This document shows positions 8,355 through 18,544 of a stretch of DNA of 64,000 bases, piece after piece. A program made the position numbers and the translations under genes. Within the stretch, counting starts at the first letter, position 1, and each line of letters starts with the position of its first letter. Location: assembly GCA_024236295.1 (NCBI GenBank), contig JACKKT010000003.1:1-64000 (forward strand), given 5' to 3'. The notes under the pieces were generated by a model. It was not told the origin of the DNA and searched no databases. It saw only the letters and a program-made list of their open reading frames with translations. Source of the stretch: Kordiimonadaceae bacterium (lineage in GTDB: Bacteria; Pseudomonadota; Alphaproteobacteria; Sphingomonadales; Emcibacteraceae).

Positions 8355-9146
8355 ATGACACAGAGACCCTATGATCAGTATCTAGGCATATTGCGTAACA
8401 CAGCTATCGAAGCCGGAGAAAAAATAATGGCAATCAGAGAAGGTAGGATAGGTGTCAGCTATAAAGAGGACTGCTCACCTGTAACTTTAGCCGATCAGGC
8501 CGCTGAAAAAATCATACTGCGTGATTTAAGGAAAATTGCTCCCGAAATACCTATAATAGCGGAAGAAAGTGCAAGTAACGGACACATTCCCAAAGTCAAC
8601 GATAAATTCTGGTTGGTTGATCCTCTTGATGGCACAAAAGAATTTATTGCCGGTGGAACTGATTTTACGGTCAATATTGGACTTATAGAAAACGGAATTC
8701 CCACATTTGGGATAATTTATACACCTGCATCAGGAGATTTATATATTGCAAAAAATCCGACCACAGCCACTGTTCAGAAGGTGAAGGGCGGTAAAATAAT
8801 TGGTGATGAAAAGAGAATAAAGGTCCGCAGGGCTAAAAAAGATAATTTAACTGCGCTTGCCAGCAAATCCCACCTGGATGAAAAAACCAAAGTTTTCCTT
8901 GATAATCTTAATGTAAAGCACAAAACCTCTGCAGGGAGTTCCTTAAAATTCTGTGTTGTCGCAACAGGTAAAGCTGATATCTACCCAAGGTTTGGACCAA
9001 CCATGGAGTGGGACATTGCCGCGGGCCATGCTATTTTAAATGCAGCCGGCGGGTCGGTGACAAACCCTGACGGTACGCCCTTTAAATATAATAAGCCGGA
9101 ATTTCGGAACGGACCATTCATAGCAATGGGAAATATAAAATTATAA
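8355..9146 (+). CDS. cysQ: 3'(2'),5'-bisphosphate nucleotidase CysQ
   Basis: Metal-dependent phosphatase of the inositol monophosphatase superfamily. CysQ hydrolyses phosphoadenosine phosphate left over from sulfate assimilation, preventing inhibition of sulfotransferases and RNases. The 263-residue sequence has the family metal-site motifs: an EES segment near residue 71, WLVDPLDGTKEFI near 92-104, and GPTMEWDIAAGHAI near 214-227. CysQ is favoured over a myo-inositol phosphatase by length and by the TKEFI continuation. Its last six bases overlap the convergent lysE-family gene, with no terminator between. Confidence 0.9.
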   Translation: MTQRPYDQYLGILRNTAIEAGEKIMAIREGRIGVSYKEDCSPVTLADQAAEKIILRDLRKIAPEIPIIAEESASNGHIPKVNDKFWLVDPLDGTKEFIAGGTDFTVNIGLIENGIPTFGIIYTPASGDLYIAKNPTTATVQKVKGGKIIGDEKRIKVRRAKKDNLTALASKSHLDEKTKVFLDNLNVKHKTSAGSSLKFCVVATGKADIYPRFGPTMEWDIAAGHAILNAAGGSVTNPDGTPFKYNKPEFRNGPFIAMGNIKL

Positions 9147-9761
9147 ATTCAGATTTTTTAATATGGCAATGAAACCAAAAATAATGATGATGACCGCGGA
9201 TACTCTATTGACTTTTTCGAGATGTTCATCAGTCAGTTTTTTAGATATTTTGCCTGCACTGAATGATAATATTGCCCACCATAAGGTTGATCCCAATATT
9301 ATGCCAATAGAAATAACAGTCGCGTTTAGATAATTATTGCCCATATTCCCAAGGCCAAGACTGACAAAGACAGCGACAAAACCTAGCACTGTAAGAGGAT
9401 TTGTCATGGTAAGCAGAAATGTTCCCATAGCGGCTTTAAACCGATCTTTATAACTGTCATTTACTTCTGCCACATGGGGATGACTAAACCATAGTTTGGC
9501 CCCAATAATTAAGAGTACTGTTCCACCGACAATTTCAATCCATCCATTAAAATCATTAAGGACCCGTGTCAGACCGGCCAACCCAAAAGCGGCAAGTGCA
9601 CCAAAGAACCCGTCCGCAAGGGCAGCGCCAAGACCCACAACAAACCCATTCATTGCCCCCATTGTAAGAGCCCGCCTGATACATATGATGTTAACCGGGC
9701 CAATTGGTGCCGCCATGATCAGGCCAATAAAAATTCCCCAAGGCAGATATGTAAGCGACAT
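9141..9761 (-). CDS. LysE/RhtB family amino-acid exporter
   Basis: Inner-membrane protein of 206 residues with about six hydrophobic segments and the LysE-family N-terminal pattern GLIMAAPIGPVNIICIRRAL (residues about 13-32). Members export amino acids such as lysine, arginine, threonine or homoserine; the substrate cannot be told here. It converges on and overlaps cysQ by six bases and diverges from the DUF3253 gene at 9846. Confidence 0.88.
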   Translation of the reverse strand: MSLTYLPWGIFIGLIMAAPIGPVNIICIRRALTMGAMNGFVVGLGAALADGFFGALAAFGLAGLTRVLNDFNGWIEIVGGTVLLIIGAKLWFSHPHVAEVNDSYKDRFKAAMGTFLLTMTNPLTVLGFVAVFVSLGLGNMGNNYLNATVISIGIILGSTLWWAILSFSAGKISKKLTDEHLEKVNRVSAVIIIIFGFIAILKNLNL

Positions 9762-9845
9762 TTATATATGATCTTCCATTATACTTTTTACTTTGTTCAG
9801 TTTAATTGTAGTGCATCTGTGTTTAAAACATGTTAAACGGCGAAT

Positions 9846-10154
9846 ATGACTGATGTAAATGAACATAATAAAGAAGCTGAAAATAAGGAAGACCCAATTC
9901 GGCTTTATATATTGGAGGCAATCGCTGGCGGCGCACATGTGAGCCCTAATGATATCGCTATTAAAATTGCCAAAGACCGCGCTAAGGAAAATGATCCTGA
10001 TGATCAATGGCGAAAATATATGCTTGCCGTAAAACAGCAGGCAAAATCACTGGCCCGCGCAGGAAGAATTTCTATACTCCGGCGTGGTAAACCGATTGAT
10101 CCAAATAAAATGAAAGGGCTTGTAAAATTTTCTCTTCCCATTAAGGAAGAGTAA
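9846..10154 (+). CDS. DUF3253-like small protein
   Basis: A 102-residue, highly charged cytoplasmic protein that looks like the DUF3253 family. It has an N-terminal helix DPIRLYILEAIAGG, a middle section with WRKYMLAVKQQAKSLARAGRI resembling a winged-helix pattern, and a basic end with ILRRGKPIDPNKMKG. No function is established. No strong ribosome site precedes the ATG. It ends exactly one base before the stop of the convergent membrane-protein gene. Confidence 0.72.
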   Translation: MTDVNEHNKEAENKEDPIRLYILEAIAGGAHVSPNDIAIKIAKDRAKENDPDDQWRKYMLAVKQQAKSLARAGRISILRRGKPIDPNKMKGLVKFSLPIKEE

Positions 10155-10511
10155 TCAGTTTACATTGATCGTACCCAATACTTTTCCGCTATAACCGATA
10201 AGAAGAATTTTTTGAATTCTACCCTCTTCACCAATACTTACCAGAATACCTTTATCATTGCTGCTTACGGACAGGACCTCTTCACCAGCTTCCAGAGGTA
10301 AATCAAGCTTAAAAGGTCTTATATTTTCAGAAACTATATTCTGGGAAGACTGATATTTTTCTACCAAAGCCGCTTCTGCGCTCTTCTGGTCATTATATTT
10401 CATGATGGAGGCCGTGATTATTAAAATGACCATGGCAACAATTAATATACCCAAAGTTATCACTATTCCCTTGAGTAATCTGTAATTTTTTGGCATTGGT
10501 TCTTCTGTCAT
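10155..10511 (-). CDS. Small membrane-anchored protein, DUF6476-like
   Basis: A 118-residue protein with one transmembrane segment (about residues 14-34) and a periplasmic domain of about 75 residues rich in short beta strands. It resembles an uncharacterised alphaproteobacterial family (DUF6476) often found beside rluD; this assignment is from memory of the family and is not certain. Its ATG (10509-10511) overlaps the divergent rluD ATG (10510-10512) in a CATG palindrome. An alternative start at residue 6 (10496) would remove the overlap. AAGGTG lies 11 bases before the first ATG. Confidence 0.7.
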   Translation of the reverse strand: MTEEPMPKNYRLLKGIVITLGILIVAMVILIITASIMKYNDQKSAEAALVEKYQSSQNIVSENIRPFKLDLPLEAGEEVLSVSSNDKGILVSIGEEGRIQKILLIGYSGKVLGTINVN

Positions 10512-11535
10512 GATAAAGCAAGCACCTTATAAATATGAAACAGTCGTTGAAGAAAGCGATCAGGGCCAGCGCCTTGATAAATTTCTTAGCCTTAAACTGG
10601 ACACGATCAGTCGTTCCCGTCTTAAAAGTCTGATCACAGAAGGTCAAGTTTTAATGACAAAGGACAACAAGATTATGAACGACCCTTCACATAAAGTGAA
10701 GGCAGGCGAAACATTTTCCTTAGAAATTCCGGAAATTGTTGAGCCGGAACCAGAAGGCGAAGATATCCCGCTTGATATCCGCTATGAAGATGATGACTTG
10801 CTGGTTCTTTATAAACCGGCAGGACTTGTTGTGCATCCGGCACCAGGAAATAACACCGGAACACTGGTAAATGCCCTGATCCATCATTGCGGGGACAGCC
10901 TTTCAGGTATCAATGGCGTCAGACGCCCGGGAATTGTTCACAGAATAGATAAAGACACCAGCGGATTGATGGTCGTCGCAAAATCAGATGCCGCACATAA
11001 AGGACTTTCAAAGCAATTCGCAAAACATACAATTGAACGCGCATATCTTGCCATTTGCTGGGGCGTTCCTAATCCGACCAGCGACACTATTGATCTGCCA
11101 TTGGGGCGTGACAGCAAAAACAGATTAAAAATTGCCGTTCGGGAGAATGGGAAAGAAGCAATTACTCATTATCAGGTTGTAAAAAGACTTGAACCGCCAA
11201 GAAAAGTCACTTCACGAACAAATGTGATGCAGGGCATTGCTCCAAGCCTATCGCTCGTTGAATGCAGACTTGAAACCGGACGGACGCATCAGGTAAGAGC
11301 ACATATGGCACATATCGGCTATCCATTGGTTGGGGACCCGCTTTACAGCAGAAGAAATAACCCACAAAAAAACTTTTCCGATCGGGCTAGAGAAGCTCTC
11401 GCATCGTTTAAAAGACAGGCTCTTCACGCCTATCTGATAGGTTTTATCCATCCTGTTACCAAGGAAACCTTGACATTTGAAACAGAATTACCAAATGATA
11501 TGAAATGCCTGATAAATGCATTAGAGGCCGCCTAA
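10510..11535 (+). CDS. rluD: Ribosomal large-subunit pseudouridine synthase RluD
   Basis: Isomerises uridines in helix 69 of 23S rRNA in the E. coli family member. The 341-residue protein has an N-terminal S4 RNA-binding domain (about 18-80, RLDKFLS..ISRSRLKSLI) and a catalytic domain with the signature HRIDKDTSGL, in which Asp149 is the predicted catalytic aspartate. The late motif LETGRTHQVRAHMAHIGYPL is also present (about 251-270). RluC or RluB paralogues are possible alternatives, but the position directly before rpoH fits RluD in alphaproteobacteria. No Shine-Dalgarno sequence is visible before its ATG. Confidence 0.9.
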   Translation: MIKQAPYKYETVVEESDQGQRLDKFLSLKLDTISRSRLKSLITEGQVLMTKDNKIMNDPSHKVKAGETFSLEIPEIVEPEPEGEDIPLDIRYEDDDLLVLYKPAGLVVHPAPGNNTGTLVNALIHHCGDSLSGINGVRRPGIVHRIDKDTSGLMVVAKSDAAHKGLSKQFAKHTIERAYLAICWGVPNPTSDTIDLPLGRDSKNRLKIAVRENGKEAITHYQVVKRLEPPRKVTSRTNVMQGIAPSLSLVECRLETGRTHQVRAHMAHIGYPLVGDPLYSRRNNPQKNFSDRAREALASFKRQALHAYLIGFIHPVTKETLTFETELPNDMKCLINALEAA

Positions 11536-11596
11536 TTACTGCCCTAATCTTCAGATAGGCTAAAAATGAATAAAAGGACCAGGGGTAAAAAGCAAA

Positions 11597-12487
11597 ATGG
11601 CAGAAAATAATTTACCGACGTTATCGCCGGAAGGCAGTCTTACAAGCTACCTGCATGAAATTCGTAAATTTCCTATGCTTAAGGCTGACGAGGAATTTAT
11701 GCTGGCAAAAGCCTGGACTGAGCATGGCGACACGGACGCTGCCCATAAACTGGTGACGTCCCATCTTAGGCTGGTTGCAAAAATTGCTATGGGATATCGC
11801 GGATATGGATTACCCATCGGGGATCTTATTTCCGAAGGTAATGTCGGGATGATGCAGGCTGTAAAACGGTTTGACCCGGATAAGGGCTTCAGACTGGCTA
11901 CCTATGCCATGTGGTGGATTAAAGCATCGATCCATGAATATATTCTGCGGTCCTGGTCACTGGTTAAGATCGGTACGACGGCCGCACAGAAAAAATTATT
12001 TTTTAATCTGCGGCGCATCAAAGGACAGCTTGAAGCCATTGATGACGGGGACTTAAACCCGGAACAGGTTAAAGAAATTGCCGATAAACTTGATGTTAAG
12101 GAAGATGAAGTGGTGCAAATGAACCGCCGTATGTCCGGTGGTGATCATTCCCTTAATGCACCAATGCGCGCTGATATAGAAGGCGAATGGCAGGACTGGC
12201 TGGTTGACGAGGATACACCTGATCAGGAAACTGCCTATGCTGACAACGAGGAAATGGATTATAGGCGCGGACTTATGGCTGATGCCATGAGCACATTAAA
12301 TGAGCGTGAGCAACATATTATCACCGAGCGCCGATTAAGTGATAACCCAAAAACGCTTGAATCTCTTAGCCTGGAATATAATATCAGCCGCGAACGTGTG
12401 CGTCAGATAGAAGCCCGTGCCTTTGAAAAACTTCAATCAGCTATGCAAAAAGCCGCTAACGATGATGGCATGATTGAGCAGGATTAA
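11597..12487 (+). CDS. rpoH: Heat-shock sigma factor RpoH (sigma-32)
   Basis: Directs RNA polymerase to heat-shock promoters. The 296-residue protein has region 2 (core binding and -10 recognition, with YAMWWIKASIHEYILRSW near 112-129), the RpoH box QKKLFFNLRR that sets this group apart from other sigma-70 factors, and region 4 with SRERVRQIEARAFEKL near the end. AGGGG lies upstream of the ATG at somewhat long spacing. It follows rluD by 61 bases on the same strand and converges on purA with a nine-base gap. Alphaproteobacteria often carry two rpoH genes; which one this is cannot be told. Confidence 0.95.
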   Translation: MAENNLPTLSPEGSLTSYLHEIRKFPMLKADEEFMLAKAWTEHGDTDAAHKLVTSHLRLVAKIAMGYRGYGLPIGDLISEGNVGMMQAVKRFDPDKGFRLATYAMWWIKASIHEYILRSWSLVKIGTTAAQKKLFFNLRRIKGQLEAIDDGDLNPEQVKEIADKLDVKEDEVVQMNRRMSGGDHSLNAPMRADIEGEWQDWLVDEDTPDQETAYADNEEMDYRRGLMADAMSTLNEREQHIITERRLSDNPKTLESLSLEYNISRERVRQIEARAFEKLQSAMQKAANDDGMIEQD

Positions 12488-12496
12488 ATATCCCCA

Positions 12497-13804
<1,308 letters not shown>

Positions 13805-13813
13805 TTAAACCTT

Positions 13814-14968
13814 TCATTCGGTTAGTTTTTTAACTTTGTTATCAAGCCAAACAAATTCACAATTCATTCTAGAGGCCTCTGCCTTAATGTCTGAAACCTC
13901 ATCCAATCCCTGTATTGTTCTGTATCCTTGGGTATGGAGTGTTGTCAGCAATTCACGGTCTGCGCCCACTGGAATATATATTTTTTTGTCTTTATCAGTG
14001 ATTTCTAGTGCTCGCATAAGACTATCAAGATAAAGGGAAAATCCGGTTGCAGGTTCACCCTCCCCCAGTTCCGCATTAACAATATACCGTCCACCACGAC
14101 CCAGTTCCCCGTGAACACCGCCGGCAAAAAGACAGAAGCTAATCCCTGTCTGATATTCAAATCCTGTGAACTCACCTGGATCAACAGTAATGACCAGATC
14201 GGAAGCCACAGTATTTAGACGCGTTACGAGCTTAGCCAGCTCATTGCACATTTCACGGGCCTTTACCGGCAAGTTCAAGTCAGAAAGAATTTTCAGGCTT
14301 TTTTCAGCTGGCCCGGCCGCCTTAAGCAATGCACGGCTAATCAACCCAATCTCGCCTTCAATATTTGAAAGCTCGCCAATATCCTTTGAATCAAGTGCAT
14401 GACGCACCTGATCGCTCATTTTTTTATCCAGTCCAAGCCCTTCAGTGATCGTCGGAACCAAGAGTGGCATGGCCAGATCAATGCTTATTTTTTTGGCACC
14501 GGCATCTTTAAGAGCTTCAAATGCAAGCAGAATAATTTCAATATAGGCTTCTGTCGTGTTTGAGCCGATAAGTTCCACGCCTGCCTGGGTAAACTGCCTT
14601 TCCGGGCGAAGCTGTGTGCCATTAATTCTAAGGACATCCCCCGCATAACTTAAACGAAGCGGTCTTGGTGCATTTCCAAGTCTTGTATGTGAAATGCGGG
14701 CAACCTGTCCCGTCATGTCAGTACGGACCCCCATCATACGCTGTGATGCAGGGTCAAGAAGCCTGAACATATTTCTGGATTGCGCTTTGCCGGGGCCGAG
14801 TAATAGGCTCTCTTCAAATTCAACAAGTGGCGGTAAAATTAGATCATATCCATAAACGGAAAAAATGTTCAGAAGCTTTTCAACAGTTTTACGCTCATGT
14901 GCAGCGTCACCCACAAGACTATCATGCAATCCTTCTGGCAGGAGAGCTGTTTCATTAGGTTCAATCAT
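13814..14968 (-). CDS. hisZ: ATP phosphoribosyltransferase regulatory subunit HisZ
   Basis: Histidyl-tRNA-synthetase-like subunit that activates the short form of HisG in the first step of histidine synthesis; it does not itself charge tRNA. The 384-residue sequence shows class II synthetase-like motifs (ALLPEGLHD at the N-terminus, PPLVEFEESLL, RTDMTGQVARI). The histidyl-binding motif of true HisRS is not clear. The ATG at 14968 gives the usual family N-terminus. The frame is open to a TTG at 15040 with another ATG at 14995, and no start has a strong ribosome site. It is the first gene of the hisZ-purA pair. Confidence 0.88.
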   Translation of the reverse strand: MIEPNETALLPEGLHDSLVGDAAHERKTVEKLLNIFSVYGYDLILPPLVEFEESLLLGPGKAQSRNMFRLLDPASQRMMGVRTDMTGQVARISHTRLGNAPRPLRLSYAGDVLRINGTQLRPERQFTQAGVELIGSNTTEAYIEIILLAFEALKDAGAKKISIDLAMPLLVPTITEGLGLDKKMSDQVRHALDSKDIGELSNIEGEIGLISRALLKAAGPAEKSLKILSDLNLPVKAREMCNELAKLVTRLNTVASDLVITVDPGEFTGFEYQTGISFCLFAGGVHGELGRGGRYIVNAELGEGEPATGFSLYLDSLMRALEITDKDKKIYIPVGADRELLTTLHTQGYRTIQGLDEVSDIKAEASRMNCEFVWLDNKVKKLTE

Positions 14969-15068
14969 TCTTTTGTGGTGCCGTCTCAATTTCATTAAAA
15001 GATTCGAAGTGCTTATATCACCTTTAGCATTAATTCCCAAAAATAAAAGCTGAATTTAAACAAAAAAA

Positions 15069-15098
15069 GGGAGAGCTATTAAGCTCTCCCGATCAGTA
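15069..15098 (-). terminator. Rho-independent terminator of serC-serA
   Basis: On the plus strand GGGAGAGCT (15069-15077) and AGCTCTCCC (15082-15090) flank a four-base loop, with an A-run at 15062-15068. Read on the minus strand this is a nine-pair stem followed by seven T, placed just after the serA stop. Confidence 0.88.
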
Positions 15099-15127
15099 GA
15101 ATGTTTTGGATACAGTTTCTACCAATT

Positions 15128-16705
15128 TTAAAAATTCAATGCTTTTACCCGGCGTACCTGATTAAGCTTGCTGATCTTGGCAATAATTTCTGCTGGCGCC
15201 GGCTGATCAACCGCCACCAGTGCAATTGCGCGGCCACCTTCATTGTGACGACCAAGATTAAATGTCGCAATATTCAGGTTTCCTTCACCAAGAATTGTAC
15301 CAAGGGCACCGATAAATCCTGGCTGGTCATCATTTGTTGCAAATATCATATTTTCGGTCAGCTCACCTTCAAGACGAATATCATCAACCTGAACTATCCG
15401 CGGACGACGGTCAGCAAACAAAGTACCCTCAACAGAGAATTCACCCTTATCCGTAACCACTGTCACACTCACAAGCGTATGATAATCACCTTCACCTTCA
15501 TGTTTGCTTTCAATCACATTGATATCGCGCTCTTTTGCAATGCTTAAGGCATTGACCATATTGACGTTGCCCATCAAAGGACTTAACAGACCCTCGACAA
15601 CAATTGATGTCAACGGACGGACATTCAGCTCTGTAACATCGCCCTGATATTCAATTTGAATTTCCTTAATCGCGTCTTCGGTCAGTTGACCGACAAAACT
15701 ACCGAGCTGTCTGACCAATGACATATAAGGACTTAACCGCTTTGATTCTTCCGCCGTCAAACTTGGCATATTCAAAGCGTTCGTAACAGCACCATCCAGA
15801 AGATAATCAGCCATCTGCTCTGCCACCTGAACGGCTACATTGACCTGTGCTTCAGCGGTAGAGGCACCCAGATGCGGTGTAGCCACAACATTCTCATGAC
15901 CAAACAGGGCATTTTCTTTGGCCGGCTCAACTTCAAAAACGTCCAGACCTGCACCTGCCACCTTGCCACTGTCCAGTGCGTCTTTTAAGGCTGCTTCATC
16001 AATAAGTCCACCACGGGCACAATTGATGATACGTACACCATCTTTCATTTTTGCAAAAGCCTCTTTGCCTAATATGCCACGGGTTGAATCCGTAAGTGGC
16101 GTATGAAGCGAAATAAAATCAGCACGGGCCAAAAGCGTATCAAGGTCCACTTTTTCGACACCTATTTCCTCGGCACGTTCTTCGGAAAGAAATGGATCAA
16201 AGGCAACCACTTTCATTTTAAGGCCAAGGGCACGGTTTGCAACTATAGCCCCGATATTCCCGCACCCGATGATACCGAGTGTTTTTGAAGTCAGCTCAAC
16301 CCCCATGAAGCGGGATTTTTCCCATTTTCCGGCGTGGGTTGACGCACTGGCCTCTGGAATTTGTCTTGCCACGGCAAACATCAGTGCAATAGCATGTTCT
16401 GCTGTTGTTATGCTGTTCCCAAATGGAGTGTTCATAACAACAACACCATTTGCTGTTGCGGCCGGAATATCCACATTATCCACACCAATTCCTGCACGGC
16501 CAACCACTTTCAGATTTTTTGCCGCTGCCAGAATTTTTGGTGTTACTTTTGTTGCCGATCTGATCGCCAGACCATCATATTCATGAATTTTTTCTTCAAG
16601 TTCTTCTTTGGTCAGACCAACAATCTGGTCCGTTTCAATGCCGCGACGCTCAAAAATTTCTTTGGCAAGCGGGCTTAATTTATCAGAAATAAGTACCTTA
16701 ACCAT
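15128..16705 (-). CDS. serA: D-3-phosphoglycerate dehydrogenase SerA
   Basis: Oxidises 3-phosphoglycerate to phosphohydroxypyruvate, the first step of serine synthesis. The 525-residue protein is the long form: catalytic and NAD-binding domains (GIIGCGNIGAIVANRA near 145-160; NCARGGLIDE; HLGAST), then an intervening allosteric-substrate-binding domain, then a C-terminal ACT domain (starting near DDQPGFIGALGTIL). The ACT domain usually permits serine feedback inhibition. It is 36 bases downstream of serC in the same operon and ends in a clear terminator. Confidence 0.97.
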   Translation of the reverse strand: MVKVLISDKLSPLAKEIFERRGIETDQIVGLTKEELEEKIHEYDGLAIRSATKVTPKILAAAKNLKVVGRAGIGVDNVDIPAATANGVVVMNTPFGNSITTAEHAIALMFAVARQIPEASASTHAGKWEKSRFMGVELTSKTLGIIGCGNIGAIVANRALGLKMKVVAFDPFLSEERAEEIGVEKVDLDTLLARADFISLHTPLTDSTRGILGKEAFAKMKDGVRIINCARGGLIDEAALKDALDSGKVAGAGLDVFEVEPAKENALFGHENVVATPHLGASTAEAQVNVAVQVAEQMADYLLDGAVTNALNMPSLTAEESKRLSPYMSLVRQLGSFVGQLTEDAIKEIQIEYQGDVTELNVRPLTSIVVEGLLSPLMGNVNMVNALSIAKERDINVIESKHEGEGDYHTLVSVTVVTDKGEFSVEGTLFADRRPRIVQVDDIRLEGELTENMIFATNDDQPGFIGALGTILGEGNLNIATFNLGRHNEGGRAIALVAVDQPAPAEIIAKISKLNQVRRVKALNF

Positions 16706-16741
16706 AAGGTGTACCTTTCAATTTTGATCTAAATAAAAATA

Positions 16742-17896
16742 TTAATTATAGCTTTTGCGAACTTCGCCGTAAGCCCAGTCAAGCCAAGGGGTGAGATCAT
16801 GAAGATCCTGTGTCTCAATCGTTGATCCTGCCCAGATACGAAGACCTGCCGGAGCATCACGATAAGCGCCGATGTCATAGGCAACATCCTGCTCATCCAG
16901 AAGTTTTGCAAGCTTCTTGGCTGCTGCGGCTTTATCTTCGTCACTAAGTGCCGCGAACCAGTCAGCAGTTATTTTGAGGCACACAGAAGTATTTGAAATT
17001 GTCTGCGGATCTTCTGCCAGGAAATCAACCCAATCGGTTTTTTCAACCCAGTCACGAAGTACGGATAAATTATCCTCGGATCGTTTGATAAGGCCTTTAA
17101 GTCCGCCAACCTCAAACCCCCAGTTAAGGGCATCCAGATAATCTTCAACACAAAGCATGGAAGGTGTATTGATGGTTGCACCACTAAAGATATCGCTTAT
17201 CAGCTTTCCGTTTTTGGTAAGACGGAATATTTTTGGAAGCGGCCAGGCCGGCGCGTAACTTTCAAGACGCTCAACAGCGCGAGGCGATAATATAAGGATA
17301 CCATGTGCCCCTTCACCGCCCATAACTTTCTGCCAGGAGAAAGTGGCAACATCCAACTTATGCCATGGAAGGTCCATTGCAAAAGCAGCCGAAGTTGCAT
17401 CACAAATGGTCAGTCCGGCACGATTATCAGAAATCCAGTCAGCATTGGGAACTTTTACACCGGATGTTGTACCGTTCCAGGTGAAGACCACATCACGAGA
17501 CGGATCAATGAGAGATAAATCGGGAAGCTGGCCATATGGCGCTTCAATTTTACGGACATCATCAAGTTTAAGCTGTTTTACAACATCTGTAATCCAGCCA
17601 CTGCCGAAGCTTTCCCAGGCAAGCATATCAACACCACGTGCCCCGAGCAGTGACCAAAGCGCCATTTCGACGGCACCAGTATCAGAACCGGGAACAATAC
17701 CGACAAGATAATCAGCCGGCAGACCCAATAATTCATGGGTTTTATCAATTGCTTCTTTTAAACGGGATTTGCCTATTGCGGCACGATGAGAACGACCAAG
17801 TGGGGCATTTTCTAAATTTTTTATCGTCCAGCCCGGGCGTTTAGCACACGGTCCTGACGAAAACAGCGCAGACGCTGGCTTCTTTTCTGGTAACAT
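16742..17896 (-). CDS. serC: Phosphoserine aminotransferase SerC
   Basis: PLP-dependent transaminase making phosphoserine, the second serine-pathway step. The ATG at 17896 is preceded at six bases by AGGAGA and gives a 384-residue protein of the alphaproteobacterial SerC type, which differs from the E. coli form. Lys190 in FSWQKVMGG is the predicted Schiff-base lysine. [10 protein letters not shown] near the N-terminus and [13 protein letters not shown] near the C-terminus match the family. An in-frame extension to 17953 would read through the predicted leader and is rejected. It is the first gene of serC-serA. Confidence 0.95.
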   Translation of the reverse strand: MLPEKKPASALFSSGPCAKRPGWTIKNLENAPLGRSHRAAIGKSRLKEAIDKTHELLGLPADYLVGIVPGSDTGAVEMALWSLLGARGVDMLAWESFGSGWITDVVKQLKLDDVRKIEAPYGQLPDLSLIDPSRDVVFTWNGTTSGVKVPNADWISDNRAGLTICDATSAAFAMDLPWHKLDVATFSWQKVMGGEGAHGILILSPRAVERLESYAPAWPLPKIFRLTKNGKLISDIFSGATINTPSMLCVEDYLDALNWGFEVGGLKGLIKRSEDNLSVLRDWVEKTDWVDFLAEDPQTISNTSVCLKITADWFAALSDEDKAAAAKKLAKLLDEQDVAYDIGAYRDAPAGLRIWAGSTIETQDLHDLTPWLDWAYGEVRKSYN

Positions 17897-17952
17897 TTTA
17901 TGTCTCCTATTCCTTCCAGAATAGCTGTCCCTCGTTGGGGAGGGATAGCCCA
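17897..17952 (-). ncRNA. Candidate serC leader RNA (two hairpins)
   Basis: The predicted 5' UTR of serC contains two adjacent hairpins. Hairpin 1 (17924-17949) pairs TCCCTC with GAGGGA, extended by a GCT/AGC helix. Hairpin 2 (17907-17924) pairs CTATTC with GAATAG. The ribosome site AGGAGA (17903-17908) overlaps the end of hairpin 2 by two bases. A conserved structure of this kind in front of alphaproteobacterial serC genes is known as the serC motif. The match is judged by position and shape, not by a covariance search. Confidence 0.6.
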
Positions 17953-17958
17953 TAGCGG

Positions 17959-17986
17959 ACTATATAGAAGTAATTTAAATTGTCAA
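17959..17986 (-). promoter_or_regulatory. Predicted sigma-70 promoter of serC-serA
   Basis: TTGACA (17981-17986 on the complement) and TATAGT (17959-17964) are separated by 16 bases. Transcription would begin near 17952, just before the two-hairpin leader. Confidence 0.75.
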
Positions 17987-18010
17987 TCAGGAGATTTAAA
18001 AATGAAAAAA

Positions 18011-18544
18011 TTAATTTTCAAAAGGGTAATCACCAGTCCTTCCATTAAAGGAAATCTGGTACATTTTGCTATCTTTCTGGAACGTATGGCTTTTTACTTT
18101 TCCGTCCAGTTTCAGGTTCACTGTGTTGCTTTGATCATCAAAAAGATCCTGGAGAATCCGATCGGCAATGATCAGAGTCTGCTGTCCTTCCTGAAGGGAT
18201 GCCTCCTGATATACAAAAATATTATCAAGCGTCACTTCAACAGCAATCCAGTTTAACGGGATCATATTTCCCTCAGGAGAATAGATGGCGAATGCCTGAA
18301 CAATATAATCTTTCAGAAAAGACTCGATCACCTCATCGGAAAGCTCTCCGGTTGATCCCTGATATTGCATCAGCAGATCTTCAATATCGTGGGTAAATAT
18401 ACGGTGGGTAACTTCAATAGTTCCTTTTGTCGGCTGTAATTCAATCTGCGTAAATGATGCATAAAAACGATGTGCGTGACCGTTACCGGCCACGCACAAT
18501 GTTAATATAATAATCAGTAATTTAGAAAAATTTCCAAAAGTCAC
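18011..18544 (-). CDS. Secreted DUF6702-like protein
   Basis: A 177-residue exported protein. It has an N-terminal hydrophobic signal segment ending near GNGHAHR, then a beta-rich domain starting HRFYASFTQIEL and containing EVTHRIFTHDIEDLL, which resembles the DUF6702 family. The GTG start shares its first base with the TAG stop of the upstream peptidase gene, so translation is probably coupled. Families of this type often sit next to M1-like peptidases, but no function is known. Its stop lies close to the serC promoter, with no terminator in between. Confidence 0.72.
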   Translation of the reverse strand: MTFGNFSKLLIIILTLCVAGNGHAHRFYASFTQIELQPTKGTIEVTHRIFTHDIEDLLMQYQGSTGELSDEVIESFLKDYIVQAFAIYSPEGNMIPLNWIAVEVTLDNIFVYQEASLQEGQQTLIIADRILQDLFDDQSNTVNLKLDGKVKSHTFQKDSKMYQISFNGRTGDYPFEN

